Of a DNA stretch of 64,000 nt, positions 15,798 to 24,883 are shown one piece after another. The position numbers and the translations under genes are program-made. The notes under the pieces are model-generated. The model ran no database searches. It saw nothing but the letters and a program-made list of their open reading frames with translations, and was not told where the DNA came from. Each line of letters starts with the position of its first letter. Position 1 is the first letter of the stretch. Source of the stretch: an uncultured Mailhella sp. (lineage in GTDB: Bacteria; Desulfobacterota; Desulfovibrionia; Desulfovibrionales; Desulfovibrionaceae); the NCBI GenBank assembly GCA_910578585.1, contig CAJTRG010000004.1, positions 97,294 to 161,293 of the forward strand, read 5' to 3'.

Positions 15798-17756
15798 CTA
15801 TTTAAAAAGTTTTCCTAAACCTTTTTCAATAAGTTTTTCACCTGCTGACATGCCTTCTTTCGCGCCTTCTTCAGCAGCTTTGCCTGTGTTGAGCAAACTT
15901 TTGCCCAGCATTTGCAATTCTTTGCCTAAATCAAGTCCAATATCAGGCTTACTGTAGGTTCCGCCCACTTTGTAAGGGAAAACCATATGTTGTTTTTTGA
16001 GTTCAACATTACCATGCAAATTGAGGGTTTGTTTGCCTAAATGGGTTGTTCCATTTGTGTTGGCAAGAATGGAAGCACTGTCAACATAGGTATTGGTTGT
16101 TGAAAGCAAGCCATTTTTAATGGAGAAAGGAGCTTTCAAAACGTTAAATTCGTAGAAATCTTCAAGTTTGAGGTTGAGTGATAATAAATTGGTGATAAAA
16201 GGAAGGAGTTTTGTTTCAATGGTGATGTGCTTGCCATCGAGTTGTCCGCTTCCGTTCAAGGTATTGAGCGGGTCAGCCGTTTTCAGGCTCAAATTTGAGT
16301 GCATGGTAAGCTGCGCATCAAGAGGATTATTGGCAATAAGTCCGGCAGCCCAATTCTTGACTGTCAGCTGAGGAATATCAATATTCGCACTCACAAGGTC
16401 TTTTGGGGCAAGCTCAAGTTTAGCAGTGAGATTGATTGGTTCATTGCCTTTGGTCAGGGTAAGAGGCTTGATATCAATAATGGTTTCTTTCCCTGTAATT
16501 CTTCCGGAAATAACACTGTGGACGGCGTCAAGCACAAATTTTTCATAGGAGATGTTTTTGGCGTCAGCCGTGAGATTAAAGCTGAAATTGCTGTTGCCTT
16601 GAGTCTGTTTTTGGGCATTGCCGGCAGATTTTACAGGTGCAGCCTTGGTATTGGATTTTGTATTGCTGCTCTTTGGCATATAATCCTGAACAGCAAGATT
16701 TTCAGCATAAAGGGTTGCGTTCAGATTTTGTTTTGCAGGCAGATAAACACCTTTCAAGCTCACCAGTCCGTTATTGGGATGAAGATTGAAGCTATTAATG
16801 GTAATTTCTTCAGCAGAATTTGCAATATTGGCGTCTACTTTCATTTTTTCAGGAAGTTTGTTGAAACTTGTATCAGCTAAAAAACTTTTTTGGATAGCAA
16901 GAGGGAAAATATCGCCATCGAGAGTCAGTTCACCTTTTTGCTTGTCACCTTTACTCTTCAAATTGAGTTCGGCAAATGGTGTTTTAATGGTGCCGTTCAA
17001 TTTTTCAATCACAAGAGGTGAAAAATCCATTATACTTTCAGCAGTAATATCAATAGGTTGTGTGAACGGAAAACCTTTTGTGGGAGTAAACTTGAAGTTT
17101 TTGATATCGTATTCAATGTGCTGGCCCATGAAAAGGAAATTGACAGCTGTGGAAAGATTAAAGGCAAGATCTTGAGTTTTGTCTTTGTAGGCAAAACTTC
17201 CGTTCAAATTAATGGAAGAATTTTTATTGATGCCAAAGTCTTCAATTTCTGCATTGATATTTTCAAGCTTAACTTCCTGGGCAGTGTCTTTATAAAAAAT
17301 ATTGCTGTTGATAATGGAAATTTCAGCGGGAACAAGAGCCATCATATCTTCAATGGAGCTTGCTTCTTCTTTAGGTGCAGCATTGGCTTTTTCTTGCTTT
17401 GGCGTATTTGCGGCCTTTGCAGCGGCAACATATTTGAGCGCAAGCGTATCAAGCTTTACAGAATTAATTTGCACGGTTCCGGAAAGAAGCTTCATAAGAG
17501 AAACATTGACGTCTGCGCTATTAAAGGTAACTGTATAGTCCGGGGCAGTAAGAGAAGCTTTGTCAACGCTCACTTTCAAAGAAGGAAAAACACTGATTTG
17601 AGGCAGTTTTTTCATTTCCAGTTTAGCGTTGAGATTTTTTTCTAAAATTTCGCTCACTTTTTCAATGATAAGATCACTTTTGGTATTTACAAAGATTGTC
17701 AGTCCTCCAAAGAGGAGAACAAGCACGGCAACAATGCCAATCAAAACTTTTTTCAT
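15798..17756 (-). CDS. AsmA-family envelope protein
   Basis: The protein of 652 residues begins MKKVLIGIVAVLVLLFGG, a single N-terminal membrane anchor, and continues with long stretches of alternating beta strands, as in AsmA/TamB-like proteins thought to bridge the periplasm and move phospholipids between membranes. AsmA signatures are the KVSVDKASL/NSVKLDTLALKY repeats near the start and, near the end, the AsmA_2-like block with TNGTTHLGKQTLNLHG and GKSLLNTGKAAEEG. A Lys/Ala/Pro linker (about 105-125) and a Ser/Asn-rich linker (about 355-385) separate the beta domains. The start at 17756 is supported by a GAGGT site. An ATG at 17828 would add 24 residues. Monocistronic by position. Confidence 0.85.
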   Translation of the reverse strand: MKKVLIGIVAVLVLLFGGLTIFVNTKSDLIIEKVSEILEKNLNAKLEMKKLPQISVFPSLKVSVDKASLTAPDYTVTFNSADVNVSLMKLLSGTVQINSVKLDTLALKYVAAAKAANTPKQEKANAAPKEEASSIEDMMALVPAEISIINSNIFYKDTAQEVKLENINAEIEDFGINKNSSINLNGSFAYKDKTQDLAFNLSTAVNFLFMGQHIEYDIKNFKFTPTKGFPFTQPIDITAESIMDFSPLVIEKLNGTIKTPFAELNLKSKGDKQKGELTLDGDIFPLAIQKSFLADTSFNKLPEKMKVDANIANSAEEITINSFNLHPNNGLVSLKGVYLPAKQNLNATLYAENLAVQDYMPKSSNTKSNTKAAPVKSAGNAQKQTQGNSNFSFNLTADAKNISYEKFVLDAVHSVISGRITGKETIIDIKPLTLTKGNEPINLTAKLELAPKDLVSANIDIPQLTVKNWAAGLIANNPLDAQLTMHSNLSLKTADPLNTLNGSGQLDGKHITIETKLLPFITNLLSLNLKLEDFYEFNVLKAPFSIKNGLLSTTNTYVDSASILANTNGTTHLGKQTLNLHGNVELKKQHMVFPYKVGGTYSKPDIGLDLGKELQMLGKSLLNTGKAAEEGAKEGMSAGEKLIEKGLGKLFK

Positions 17757-17955
17757 ACTTACCTCGATATATTTTGTATGTTGTATGTATTTTTGATATA
17801 TCCCTTTGCATAGCGTATTTTGGGGCAAGTGTCAAAATAATGCTGTAAAATAAAAGGATAAATTTTTTTAGAGAAGAAAAAATAAAAAATTTGAGAAAAG
17901 AAAGATTTTTTGCTTGACTTCGCACGTGGCTTAATATACAAGAAATCTTCTCGTT

Positions 17956-18031
17956 GGGGTGTTAACTCAGTAGGTAGAGTACCTGCCTTTTAAGCAGAGA
18001 GTCGCAGGTTCGAATCCTGCACACCCCACCA
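17956..18031 (+). tRNA. tRNA-Lys (anticodon TTT), first copy
   Basis: A 76-base tRNA with encoded CCA. The acceptor stem is GGGGTGT/ACACCCC, the anticodon arm CTGC-CTTTTAA-GCAG gives TTT, and the T arm has GGTTCGAATCC. A promoter-like TTGACT lies about 40 bases upstream with TATACA near 17935, but the spacing is short (15). Confidence 0.96.
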
Positions 18032-18091
18032 TGCGAAAAGAAAATGTAACCATGCAAATTGTGTGCATGTTTTAATATATACGCGACAAGC

Positions 18092-18167
18092 GGGGTGTTA
18101 ACTCAGTAGGTAGAGTACCTGCCTTTTAAGCAGAGAGTCGCAGGTTCGAATCCTGCACACCCCACCA
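18092..18167 (+). tRNA. tRNA-Lys (anticodon TTT), second identical copy
   Basis: It is identical base for base to the copy at 17956-18031, separated from it by 60 bases. Both are probably processed from one transcript ending at the terminator at 18175-18199. The spacer shares a short TTAATATA stretch with the region before the first copy, consistent with a tandem duplication. Confidence 0.96.
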
Positions 18168-18174
18168 TTTTTTG

Positions 18175-18199
18175 AGTCACCCATGAGGTGGCTTTTTTT
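18175..18199 (+). terminator. Rho-independent terminator after the tRNA-Lys pair
   Basis: The stem AGTCACC/GGTGGCT (one G-T pair) with loop CATGA is followed by seven or more T residues, 8 bases after the second tRNA-Lys. Confidence 0.8.
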
Positions 18200-18229
18200 G
18201 TATCTTTTTGTAAGGTTATTATCAGATCT

Positions 18230-19276
18230 TTATTGTTTGAAGTTATCTAAATGTAATACTATGCCAAGTTTGATGAGACAGGCATTCAATGGTGTGGAAG
18301 AGAAAAGTTGCTTGTAAAATTTCTTATAGTTATTTTGAAAGAAATATGTATAAGCAGGAAGTTTGAATATAATATGGCGTTTTAGTGAATCTGAAAAATT
18401 GATCTTCATAATCGTTTCATAGAAAAGATTAAAAATTTTTTCATTTAATTCTTGAATTTCAGGGGAATCTGACTTTTGAAAATATTGTAAAGCATGCCGA
18501 AATCTTTTAAAGAGTAATTCATTATAGAGTTCCGGGGCAAGTTCTGTATGCTTGCTGTGAAAAAAGTTTATTTGTTCCAACACAGCTAAAATATTATGGA
18601 TATAATAGGTGGAATTTTTAGTGTTTGAGAGTGAGCCGGCTGTTATTATATATCTGTAATATACATCATTGACAAATTCGATACTGTTTGCATAAAACGT
18701 TACTTGAAATAAAAAAGTCATGTCTTGTGCTCTATAGGTAGAGCCATAGTGTATAGAATTTTTAATGATAAAATCTCGTTTGTATATTGCGGTAAAATGT
18801 TCATAATAAAATGAAAGCAAAAGTCCTGCACGCAGTCCGTATTTTTGTATTTTATTTTGTATTTTGCTGTTTGTCTTTGGATATTTGAGCTTTTCATCAA
18901 CATAAACTATGCTGCCTTTTATAATATCAGCATGCGTTAACGCTGCTTTTTCATATAATTTTTCATAAAAATTTTCATCAACAATATCATCGAGGTCAAA
19001 AAAGGCCAGGTATTCACCTTGAGCATGGTTTATCCCCTCATTGCGTGAAAATCCCGGGCCAGAGTTCTTTTCATTATAGAGTATTGAGATTCTTTCATCC
19101 TGAAGAGCATATTGTTCAATTATTGCACGGCTTTCATCGGTGCAGCCGTCGTCTACAAAAATAAATTCAATATTCTTTAATGATTGAGCAAAGAGTGAAT
19201 TTAAAGATTGATGAATGGTTTCTTGATTTGCTTTGAGATAGGGGATAATCACTGAAAGCGCAATATTTGATGCCAT
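18230..19276 (-). CDS. Family 2 glycosyltransferase
   Basis: A 348-residue cytoplasmic GT-A enzyme that transfers a sugar from a nucleotide donor to a surface glycan. The N-terminal 110 residues have ALSVIIPYLKANQETIHQSL, then FIFVDDGCTDES with the nucleotide-binding DDG, NSGPGFSRNEGINHAQGEYL and the metal-binding FFDLDD. The C-terminal half is helical and lacks membrane segments. The gene is AT-rich and in the same direction as the second GT2 gene upstream, with a 48-base gap. Both are divergent from rfbB. Donor and acceptor cannot be predicted. dTDP-rhamnose or GDP-fucose would be local candidates. Confidence 0.85.
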   Translation of the reverse strand: MASNIALSVIIPYLKANQETIHQSLNSLFAQSLKNIEFIFVDDGCTDESRAIIEQYALQDERISILYNEKNSGPGFSRNEGINHAQGEYLAFFDLDDIVDENFYEKLYEKAALTHADIIKGSIVYVDEKLKYPKTNSKIQNKIQKYGLRAGLLLSFYYEHFTAIYKRDFIIKNSIHYGSTYRAQDMTFLFQVTFYANSIEFVNDVYYRYIITAGSLSNTKNSTYYIHNILAVLEQINFFHSKHTELAPELYNELLFKRFRHALQYFQKSDSPEIQELNEKIFNLFYETIMKINFSDSLKRHIIFKLPAYTYFFQNNYKKFYKQLFSSTPLNACLIKLGIVLHLDNFKQ

Positions 19277-19324
19277 GAGCTGTTCCTTGTAAACAATGTT
19301 ATGATTGAGCAGAATTATGCAAAA

Positions 19325-20305
19325 CTAAGCACATTTTTTAAACCAAAGCGGCAAGCCTAAAAAATAATATATACAGATATTTTTACGGTTAATTTTTTTC
19401 TTGTAAACGGGGATCATAAACACACTTATTTTATATTCTTTTGTATGTTTTGTTATATTAATGAGATACTGATACCATTTTAATATATACGGATTATATT
19501 CTTTTGATTCATGTATTATTTTTAATATTTCTTTTGCATGTTCTTTTTGTTCTGTCTGAATATAATTGATTGCGTCGGTGATAGCTTTTACTTTATCACT
19601 TTTATTTGTTTTCATTCCATTATTGGCAGTAATGCTGTTCGCACGAATTCTATATTTTAAACAAATATCATTAATTAAATAGAGTTTAGGCAGTGCAGAA
19701 AATATTTTGAGAAAGAAGCCATTATCTTCATGGGTAATTTTATCTTCTATAAATAAAAGATTATTCTTTGCAAGAAAGGATGTTTTATAAAGTTTTGAAC
19801 AGGCAATACATGGAATATCAGATAAAAATTTTATTCCATTCTCATAGGAAACCTGAAAGACTTCCTTATTAAAACGAGAGAGAGCATTGGTCATAGAAGC
19901 GGCTCTTCTATTAAATCGTTTATTTTCTTCTTCTGTAAAAGCTTGTAAACGCCCTACAACAATGTCAATATTTTCTTCTTGTGCATAAGAGAGCATTTTT
20001 TCAATGGTATTTTGCGGCAAGATATCATCAGAATCCAAAAAATAAAGATAATCACCCTTGGTTTCATGTATTCCTCTATTTCTTGTCCGAGCCAAACCAA
20101 GGTTTTTTTCATTATTAATAATTCTCATTCGATTGTCAGCAGATTTTAATTGTTCTAATTTTTGCAGTGTTGAATCTGTGCTGCAATCATTGATACAGAG
20201 TATTTCTAAATTGGTGTAAGTTTGATTAAAAACAGATACTAAACATTCTTCAATATATTTTTCAACATTGTAACAAGGTATAATAATTGTTACTAATTCA
20301 TGCAT
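19325..20305 (-). CDS. Family 2 glycosyltransferase
   Basis: The 326-residue protein has the GT-A signature of family 2: LVTIIIPCYNVEKYIEECL, then ILCINDCSTDST, NLGLARTRNRGIHETKGDYL and the metal-binding YFLDSDD. The downstream part includes a cysteine-containing strand (DIPCIACSKLYKT) and a helical tail ending YFLGLPLWFKKCA, often seen in LPS glycosyltransferases. I choose the ATG at 20305 (MHELVTII), because GGGGA stands about 5 bases before it. An ATG at 20317 is possible. The 282-base gap to the start of rfbB is strongly AT-rich and should hold promoters in both directions. Confidence 0.87.
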   Translation of the reverse strand: MHELVTIIIPCYNVEKYIEECLVSVFNQTYTNLEILCINDCSTDSTLQKLEQLKSADNRMRIINNEKNLGLARTRNRGIHETKGDYLYFLDSDDILPQNTIEKMLSYAQEENIDIVVGRLQAFTEEENKRFNRRAASMTNALSRFNKEVFQVSYENGIKFLSDIPCIACSKLYKTSFLAKNNLLFIEDKITHEDNGFFLKIFSALPKLYLINDICLKYRIRANSITANNGMKTNKSDKVKAITDAINYIQTEQKEHAKEILKIIHESKEYNPYILKWYQYLINITKHTKEYKISVFMIPVYKKKINRKNICIYYFLGLPLWFKKCA

Positions 20306-20587
20306 ACGTATCCCCATTTATATGCGTTATTTTTTCTTTATGTATTAATAGTTATTAACAAATAAAATAGAAAGTTATTATTTTTGAACTACATAACGAT
20401 ACAATATTTTTATCCTATTCTATCATATTTGGCAACTCTTTGCGCAAAGATAATTTGTGTATTTTTTGTGCTTATAACGCGTTTTTTTTGTATTGTTTTA
20501 ATTTGTGTTTTAATATATTTTTTTGTATACTTTTTAATCAAATTAAAGCAATACAGAATAAATATACCAAGTTACAAAAGGCTGAAA

Positions 20588-21655
20588 ATGAAAACAATTC
20601 TTGTTACAGGCGGTGCTGGTTTTATTGGTTCCTGCTATGTTCTTATGGCAGTGAAATTTGGATACCGTGTTATCAATCTGGATAAATTAACCTATTCCGG
20701 CAATTTGGGGAATTTGCAAAGTTTGCAGGATAATCCCCTGCATGTTTTTGTCCGCGGAGATATTGGAAATTTTGAGCTGGTTCAGTATTTATGCAAAGAA
20801 TATCAGCCGCAGGCTGTGGTGAATTTTGCCGCAGAGAGCCATGTGGACAGATCCATTCTTGACCCGGAAGCTTTTGTGCGCACCAATGTGCTGGGAACAA
20901 CCATTTTGCTTCGGGCTGTAAAAGAATGGTATGATGCTTTAGATAAGGAAAGTACCTTGTATAAGGAATTTCGCTTCCTGCATGTTTCAACAGATGAAGT
21001 GTACGGAGCGCTGAAACCAGGCGAAAAAGCCTTTACTGAAAAAACTGCTTTTGCGCCCAACAGTCCTTATTCTGCAAGTAAAGCCTCCAGTGACCATTTT
21101 GTGCGGGCATATTATGAAACCTATGGTTTTCCGGCACTTATTACCAATTGCTCCAATAACTACGGCCCGCGGCAGTTTCCTGAAAAACTTATTCCGCTTG
21201 TGACCTTGAATGCCTTGAAGCGCAAAAAACTGCCTGTCTATGGAACAGGGGAAAATATCCGCGACTGGCTTCATGTGGAAGACCATTGTGAAGCCATACA
21301 TCTTGTGCTGGCAAAGGGAAACGTAGGTGAAACCTACTGCATTGGCGGAAACAGCGAGAAAAGCAATATTGAAGTGGTAAAGACCATTTGTGCGATTTTA
21401 GATGAACTTCGTCCCCATGCCGAGGGCAAATATGAAAATCTGATCCAATTTGTAAGCGACAGATTAGGCCATGATTTCCGTTATGCCATTGACTGCACGA
21501 AAATTAAAACTGAACTTGGCTGGCAGCCAAAACATAATTTTAAGGAAGGTCTGCTGGCAACCGTGCAGTGGTATTTGGAAAATGAAGCATGGGTGGAAAA
21601 TGTGCAAAGCGGCGAATACCGCCGTTGGATTGAAAAAAATTATGCAGGCAGATAG
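20588..21655 (+). CDS. rfbB: dTDP-glucose 4,6-dehydratase
   Basis: RfbB (RmlB) dehydrates dTDP-glucose to dTDP-4-keto-6-deoxyglucose. The 355-residue protein starts MKTILVTGGAGFIGSCYVLM (Rossmann loop), has NFAAESHVDRSILDPEAFV, the catalytic STDEVYGAL and the YSASKASSDHFVRAY motif with YxxxK. It continues with TNCSNNYGPRQFPEKLIPL. A start further upstream at 20384 would add 68 hydrophobic residues foreign to the family, so I reject it. The start at 20588 has AAAGG at a fair distance. RfbA follows after 9 bases. Confidence 0.96.
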   Translation: MKTILVTGGAGFIGSCYVLMAVKFGYRVINLDKLTYSGNLGNLQSLQDNPLHVFVRGDIGNFELVQYLCKEYQPQAVVNFAAESHVDRSILDPEAFVRTNVLGTTILLRAVKEWYDALDKESTLYKEFRFLHVSTDEVYGALKPGEKAFTEKTAFAPNSPYSASKASSDHFVRAYYETYGFPALITNCSNNYGPRQFPEKLIPLVTLNALKRKKLPVYGTGENIRDWLHVEDHCEAIHLVLAKGNVGETYCIGGNSEKSNIEVVKTICAILDELRPHAEGKYENLIQFVSDRLGHDFRYAIDCTKIKTELGWQPKHNFKEGLLATVQWYLENEAWVENVQSGEYRRWIEKNYAGR

Positions 21656-21664
21656 GGGAGATAT

Positions 21665-22549
21665 ATGAAAGACTGGGTTGGAATTATTTTAGCCGGCGGG
21701 GCAGGCACGCGTTTATATCCCATGACCAAAAGCGTGAGCAAACAGCTTATGCCTATTTATGATAAGCCTATGATTTATTATCCTTTATCTGTGCTTATGT
21801 ATGCAAGAATCCGTGAAATTGTGATTATTTCAACGCCGGAACATTTGCCCCTTTATCAAGCTTTGCTTGGTTCCGGCAAGGATTATGGCTGTGTGTTTCA
21901 TTATGTGGTGCAGATTCGTCCAGAGGGCTTGGCTCAGGCATTTTTACTGGCTGAACCTTTTATCAAAGGGAAAAATACCTGCCTTATTTTAGGGGATAAT
22001 GTTTTCTTTGGTACAGGACTTATTGCAAAAGCTTTGAATGCAAAGAAAGTCGAGCAGGGAGCAACGGTTTTTGGCTATCATGTAACTGATCCGGAACGTT
22101 ATGGAGTTGTTGAATTTGATAAAAATATGAAAGCCGTCAGCATTGAAGAAAAGCCTCAAAAGCCTAAATCCAATTACGCGGTAACAGGCTTGTATTTTTA
22201 TGATGAAGAAGTACTTGATATTGCAAAGAGTATCAAGCCTTCTGCCCGCGGCGAGCTTGAAATCACTGATGTCAATAAAATATATCTTGCCAAGAATACA
22301 TTAAATGTTGAGCTTTTGGGGCGCGGTGTTGCCTGGCTTGACACGGGAACCCATGAATCACTTCTGGAAGCAAGTTCCTTTGTGCACGCGGTGGAAAAGC
22401 GGCAAGGCCTCAAAATTGCCTGTATTGAAGAAATTGCCTGGAGAAATGGCTATATTACCAAAGAACAGGTTTTAAAGCTGGCAAAGCCCATGGAAAAGAA
22501 TGAATATGGGCAATATTTAATTGAACTTGTTAATGATAGAGATGAATAA
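21665..22549 (+). CDS. rfbA: Glucose-1-phosphate thymidylyltransferase
   Basis: RfbA (RmlA) makes dTDP-glucose from glucose-1-P and dTTP. The 294-residue protein has GGAGTRLYPMTKSVSKQLMP near the start, the substrate-binding ILGDNVFFGTGL, the EEKPQKPKSNYAVTGLYFYD stretch and AWLDTGTHESLLEAS, all typical of RmlA. The start has a GGGGAGATAT ribosome binding site. It lies between rfbB (9 bases) and rfbC (12 bases) in one transcript. Confidence 0.96.
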   Translation: MKDWVGIILAGGAGTRLYPMTKSVSKQLMPIYDKPMIYYPLSVLMYARIREIVIISTPEHLPLYQALLGSGKDYGCVFHYVVQIRPEGLAQAFLLAEPFIKGKNTCLILGDNVFFGTGLIAKALNAKKVEQGATVFGYHVTDPERYGVVEFDKNMKAVSIEEKPQKPKSNYAVTGLYFYDEEVLDIAKSIKPSARGELEITDVNKIYLAKNTLNVELLGRGVAWLDTGTHESLLEASSFVHAVEKRQGLKIACIEEIAWRNGYITKEQVLKLAKPMEKNEYGQYLIELVNDRDE

Positions 22550-22561
22550 CAGGAATAGAAA

Positions 22562-23107
22562 ATGGAATTTGAACAAACACCCATACAAGGGCTAATTCTT
22601 ATAAAGCCAAAAGTTTTTGGCGATAAACGCGGGCTTTTTGTGGAAACATGGCAGAAAGAGCGCTATGAAGAAATCGGCATAAAGTTGCCTTTTGTTCAGG
22701 ATAATCATTCTCGCTCAGTTTATGGCGTGCTTCGCGGTGTGCACTATCAAAAGGAACATGCACAGGGCAAACTGGTTTCTGTTTCCTTGGGTTCTGTATT
22801 TGATGTGGCTGTGGATATTCGCCCGGGTTCGCCCACCTTTGGAAAATGGTATGGCGTGGAGCTGACCGCAGACAATCAATGGCAGCTGTGGCTTGAACCT
22901 GGGCTTGCCCATGGTTTTGTGGTGCGGAGTGAAATTGCTCATTTCCATTATAAATGCACGGATTATTATTACCCGGAGTATGAAGCATCCATTCATTTTG
23001 CTGACCCTGACCTGGCGATAGACTGGGGCATTGATAATCCCGTTTTATCAGAAAAAGATAAAATAGCTCCTTCTTTCAAAGCGTATTGTCAATCCATTGG
23101 CAGATAA
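22562..23107 (+). CDS. rfbC: dTDP-4-dehydrorhamnose 3,5-epimerase
   Basis: RfbC (RmlC) epimerises C3 and C5 of the keto sugar. The 181-residue cupin protein contains LRGVHYQKEHAQGKLVS with the catalytic His, then GSVFDVAVDIRPGSPTFGKW and GLAHGFVV, and the Tyr-rich YKCTDYYYPEYEASIHFADP. Length is standard. It ends the rfbBAC set. The reductase gene rfbD, needed to complete dTDP-rhamnose, is not in this window, so the product may be finished elsewhere or by another keto-sugar enzyme. bioB follows closely. Confidence 0.96.
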   Translation: MEFEQTPIQGLILIKPKVFGDKRGLFVETWQKERYEEIGIKLPFVQDNHSRSVYGVLRGVHYQKEHAQGKLVSVSLGSVFDVAVDIRPGSPTFGKWYGVELTADNQWQLWLEPGLAHGFVVRSEIAHFHYKCTDYYYPEYEASIHFADPDLAIDWGIDNPVLSEKDKIAPSFKAYCQSIGR

Positions 23108-23120
23108 AAGAGATACTTCA

Positions 23121-24095
23121 ATGTCTATTTTGCCTCATTCTGAAGTTGATGCGCTGACCCAAAAAGTTTTAGACGGCATTTTACTGACAAAAGAAGAAAT
23201 TTTTTTGCTGGCACAGGCAGATATTGTGTATCTGGCACAAAAAGCCAATGCAGTCAGAGAATTTTTTTGCGGCAAGCGCGTGGATATGTGCTGCATTATC
23301 AATGCAAAAAGCGGACATTGTTCAGAAAATTGTAAATTTTGTGCCCAGTCTTCATTTTATTATACAGGAGCGTCTGAATATCCCCTGCTTTCAGAAACGG
23401 TGATTGCTGAGCAGGCAAAGAAGGCAGATCTGGCTGGCATTGGGCGATTTTCGCTTGTTTGTTCCGGCAGAAAGCCAGGCTGGCAAGATATGCAGGCACT
23501 TGCCCTGTCCATAGCAAAAATCAGGGAAACAAGCAGCATTTCCTGCTGTGCTTCCCTTGGCTTGCTGGAAAAGGAAGACTATCTTTTACTGAAAGAACAT
23601 GGATTGACAAGAGTGCATAATAATTTGGAAAGTTCTGAAAACTTTTTTCCAAACGTTTGCACAACCCATAATTTTGCAGATAAAATTCGCTCCATACGCA
23701 TGGCGCAGGAATGTGGTCTGGAAGTGTGCAGCGGCGGTATTTGGGGGCTGGGGGAAAGTCTGGAAGACCGCATAGATATGGCGTTTTCTTTGCAGGAATT
23801 AGGAGTTTTGTCTGTGCCCATCAATATTCTGTTCCCGATTAAAGGCACGCCCTTTGAAAGCAACAAGCCCCTTGCGTATGATGAAATTATCCTTTCCCTT
23901 GTACTCTATCGTTTTATTTTGCCAAGGGCATATTTGCGCCTTGCCGGAGGCAGAAAACTGCTTGCTGACAAGGGCAGACGCTGTTTTGAAAGCGGGGCAA
24001 ACGCGCTGATTACCGGTGATATGCTGACAACACAAGGCGTTGGTGCGGAAGAAGATAAAGCAATGTTCAAAGCGCTTGGCTTTTGTGTGGAGTAA
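23121..24095 (+). CDS. bioB: Biotin synthase
   Basis: BioB inserts sulfur into dethiobiotin as a radical-SAM enzyme. The radical-SAM ligands are C67, C71 and C74 (AKSGHCSENCKFCAQSS), preceded by VDMCCIIN. Further cluster and substrate motifs are SLVCSGRKPGW, SSISCCASLGLL and RVHNNLESSENFFPNVCTTH. ICSGGIWGLGES-type residues follow (CSGGIWGLGESLEDRIDMA). I start at the ATG at 23121, with AAAGAGA in front. A TTG at 23097 overlapping rfbC would add 8 residues. The gene sits unexpectedly between rfbC and tlyA, with a 2-base gap to the latter. No other bio genes are near. Confidence 0.95.
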   Translation: MSILPHSEVDALTQKVLDGILLTKEEIFLLAQADIVYLAQKANAVREFFCGKRVDMCCIINAKSGHCSENCKFCAQSSFYYTGASEYPLLSETVIAEQAKKADLAGIGRFSLVCSGRKPGWQDMQALALSIAKIRETSSISCCASLGLLEKEDYLLLKEHGLTRVHNNLESSENFFPNVCTTHNFADKIRSIRMAQECGLEVCSGGIWGLGESLEDRIDMAFSLQELGVLSVPINILFPIKGTPFESNKPLAYDEIILSLVLYRFILPRAYLRLAGGRKLLADKGRRCFESGANALITGDMLTTQGVGAEEDKAMFKALGFCVE

Positions 24096-24097
24096 GA

Positions 24098-24883
24098 ATG
24101 GCAAAGAAAATGCGTGCAGATCAACTTGTTTTTGAGCAGGGCCTTGCTGAAAGCAGAGAGCAGGCAAAACGCCTGATTATGGCCGGGCAGGTTGTTATTG
24201 ACCCGCAAAGAGAATTGCCGGAAGGCGTCAAGCCAACGCCGGTGGCAAAGGCAGGGCAAAATTATCCTGTTGACACGGTCTTTATGCTGCAGGGCAAAGA
24301 ACGTTTTGTGAGCCGCGGCGGTTATAAACTTTTGACTGCCATTGAGCATTTTCATCTTGATGTGACTGACTTTGTGTGCCTTGACGCTGGAGCTTCCACA
24401 GGTGGCTTTACCGACTGTCTTTTGCAGTTTGGTGCGAAGAAAGTCTACGCTGTGGATGTGGGGCATGCGCAGCTTCACGAAAAAATGCAAAGACATCCGC
24501 AAGTGGTGAATATGGAAGGGATCAACCTTCGTTATGCTGATGAAACCTTACTTCCTGAAAAGGTGGATATTATGGTTTCTGATGTTTCCTTTATTTCCCT
24601 GACGCTTGTTATTCCGCCTTGTATGAAAAGCGTGAAGAAGGGCGGTTTGATTGTTTGCCTGATTAAGCCGCAGTTTGAAGTAGGGGCACATCAGACGGAT
24701 AAAGGCGTTGTGCGCGATGAGGCAGTTCGGCAGGAAGCTGTGAATAAGGTTTTGTCTTTTTGCGAAAATTTAGGCTTGGAATGCTTGGGAGTAACACCTG
24801 CCATGATTAAAGGACCCAAGGGCAATCAGGAATATGTGGCTTGCTGGCGAAAGGTGCGTGAAGAATATGCAGACAATACATGA
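24098..24883 (+). CDS. tlyA: TlyA-family rRNA 2'-O-methyltransferase/hemolysin-like protein
   Basis: The 261-residue protein has an N-terminal S4 RNA-binding domain (MRADQLVFEQGLAESREQAK, about 5-65) and a FtsJ-like SAM-dependent methyltransferase domain with LDAGASTGGFTDCLLQFGAK as motif I, MVSDVSFISLTLVIP and LIKPQFEVG. TlyA proteins methylate 16S/23S rRNA 2'-hydroxyls, and a haemolysin role has been claimed for some. The ATG at 24098 lies two bases after the bioB stop. An earlier in-frame GTG would overlap bioB. The 3' end overlaps the glycosyltransferase 9 gene by 17 bases. Confidence 0.9.
   Translation: MAKKMRADQLVFEQGLAESREQAKRLIMAGQVVIDPQRELPEGVKPTPVAKAGQNYPVDTVFMLQGKERFVSRGGYKLLTAIEHFHLDVTDFVCLDAGASTGGFTDCLLQFGAKKVYAVDVGHAQLHEKMQRHPQVVNMEGINLRYADETLLPEKVDIMVSDVSFISLTLVIPPCMKSVKKGGLIVCLIKPQFEVGAHQTDKGVVRDEAVRQEAVNKVLSFCENLGLECLGVTPAMIKGPKGNQEYVACWRKVREEYADNT

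Noticed and set aside
20384..20587. In-frame N-terminal extension of rfbB with two hydrophobic helices
   Set aside because: It precedes the standard MKTILVTGG start of dTDP-glucose dehydratases, is very AT-rich and begins with a TTG without a ribosome binding site. Treated as intergenic.
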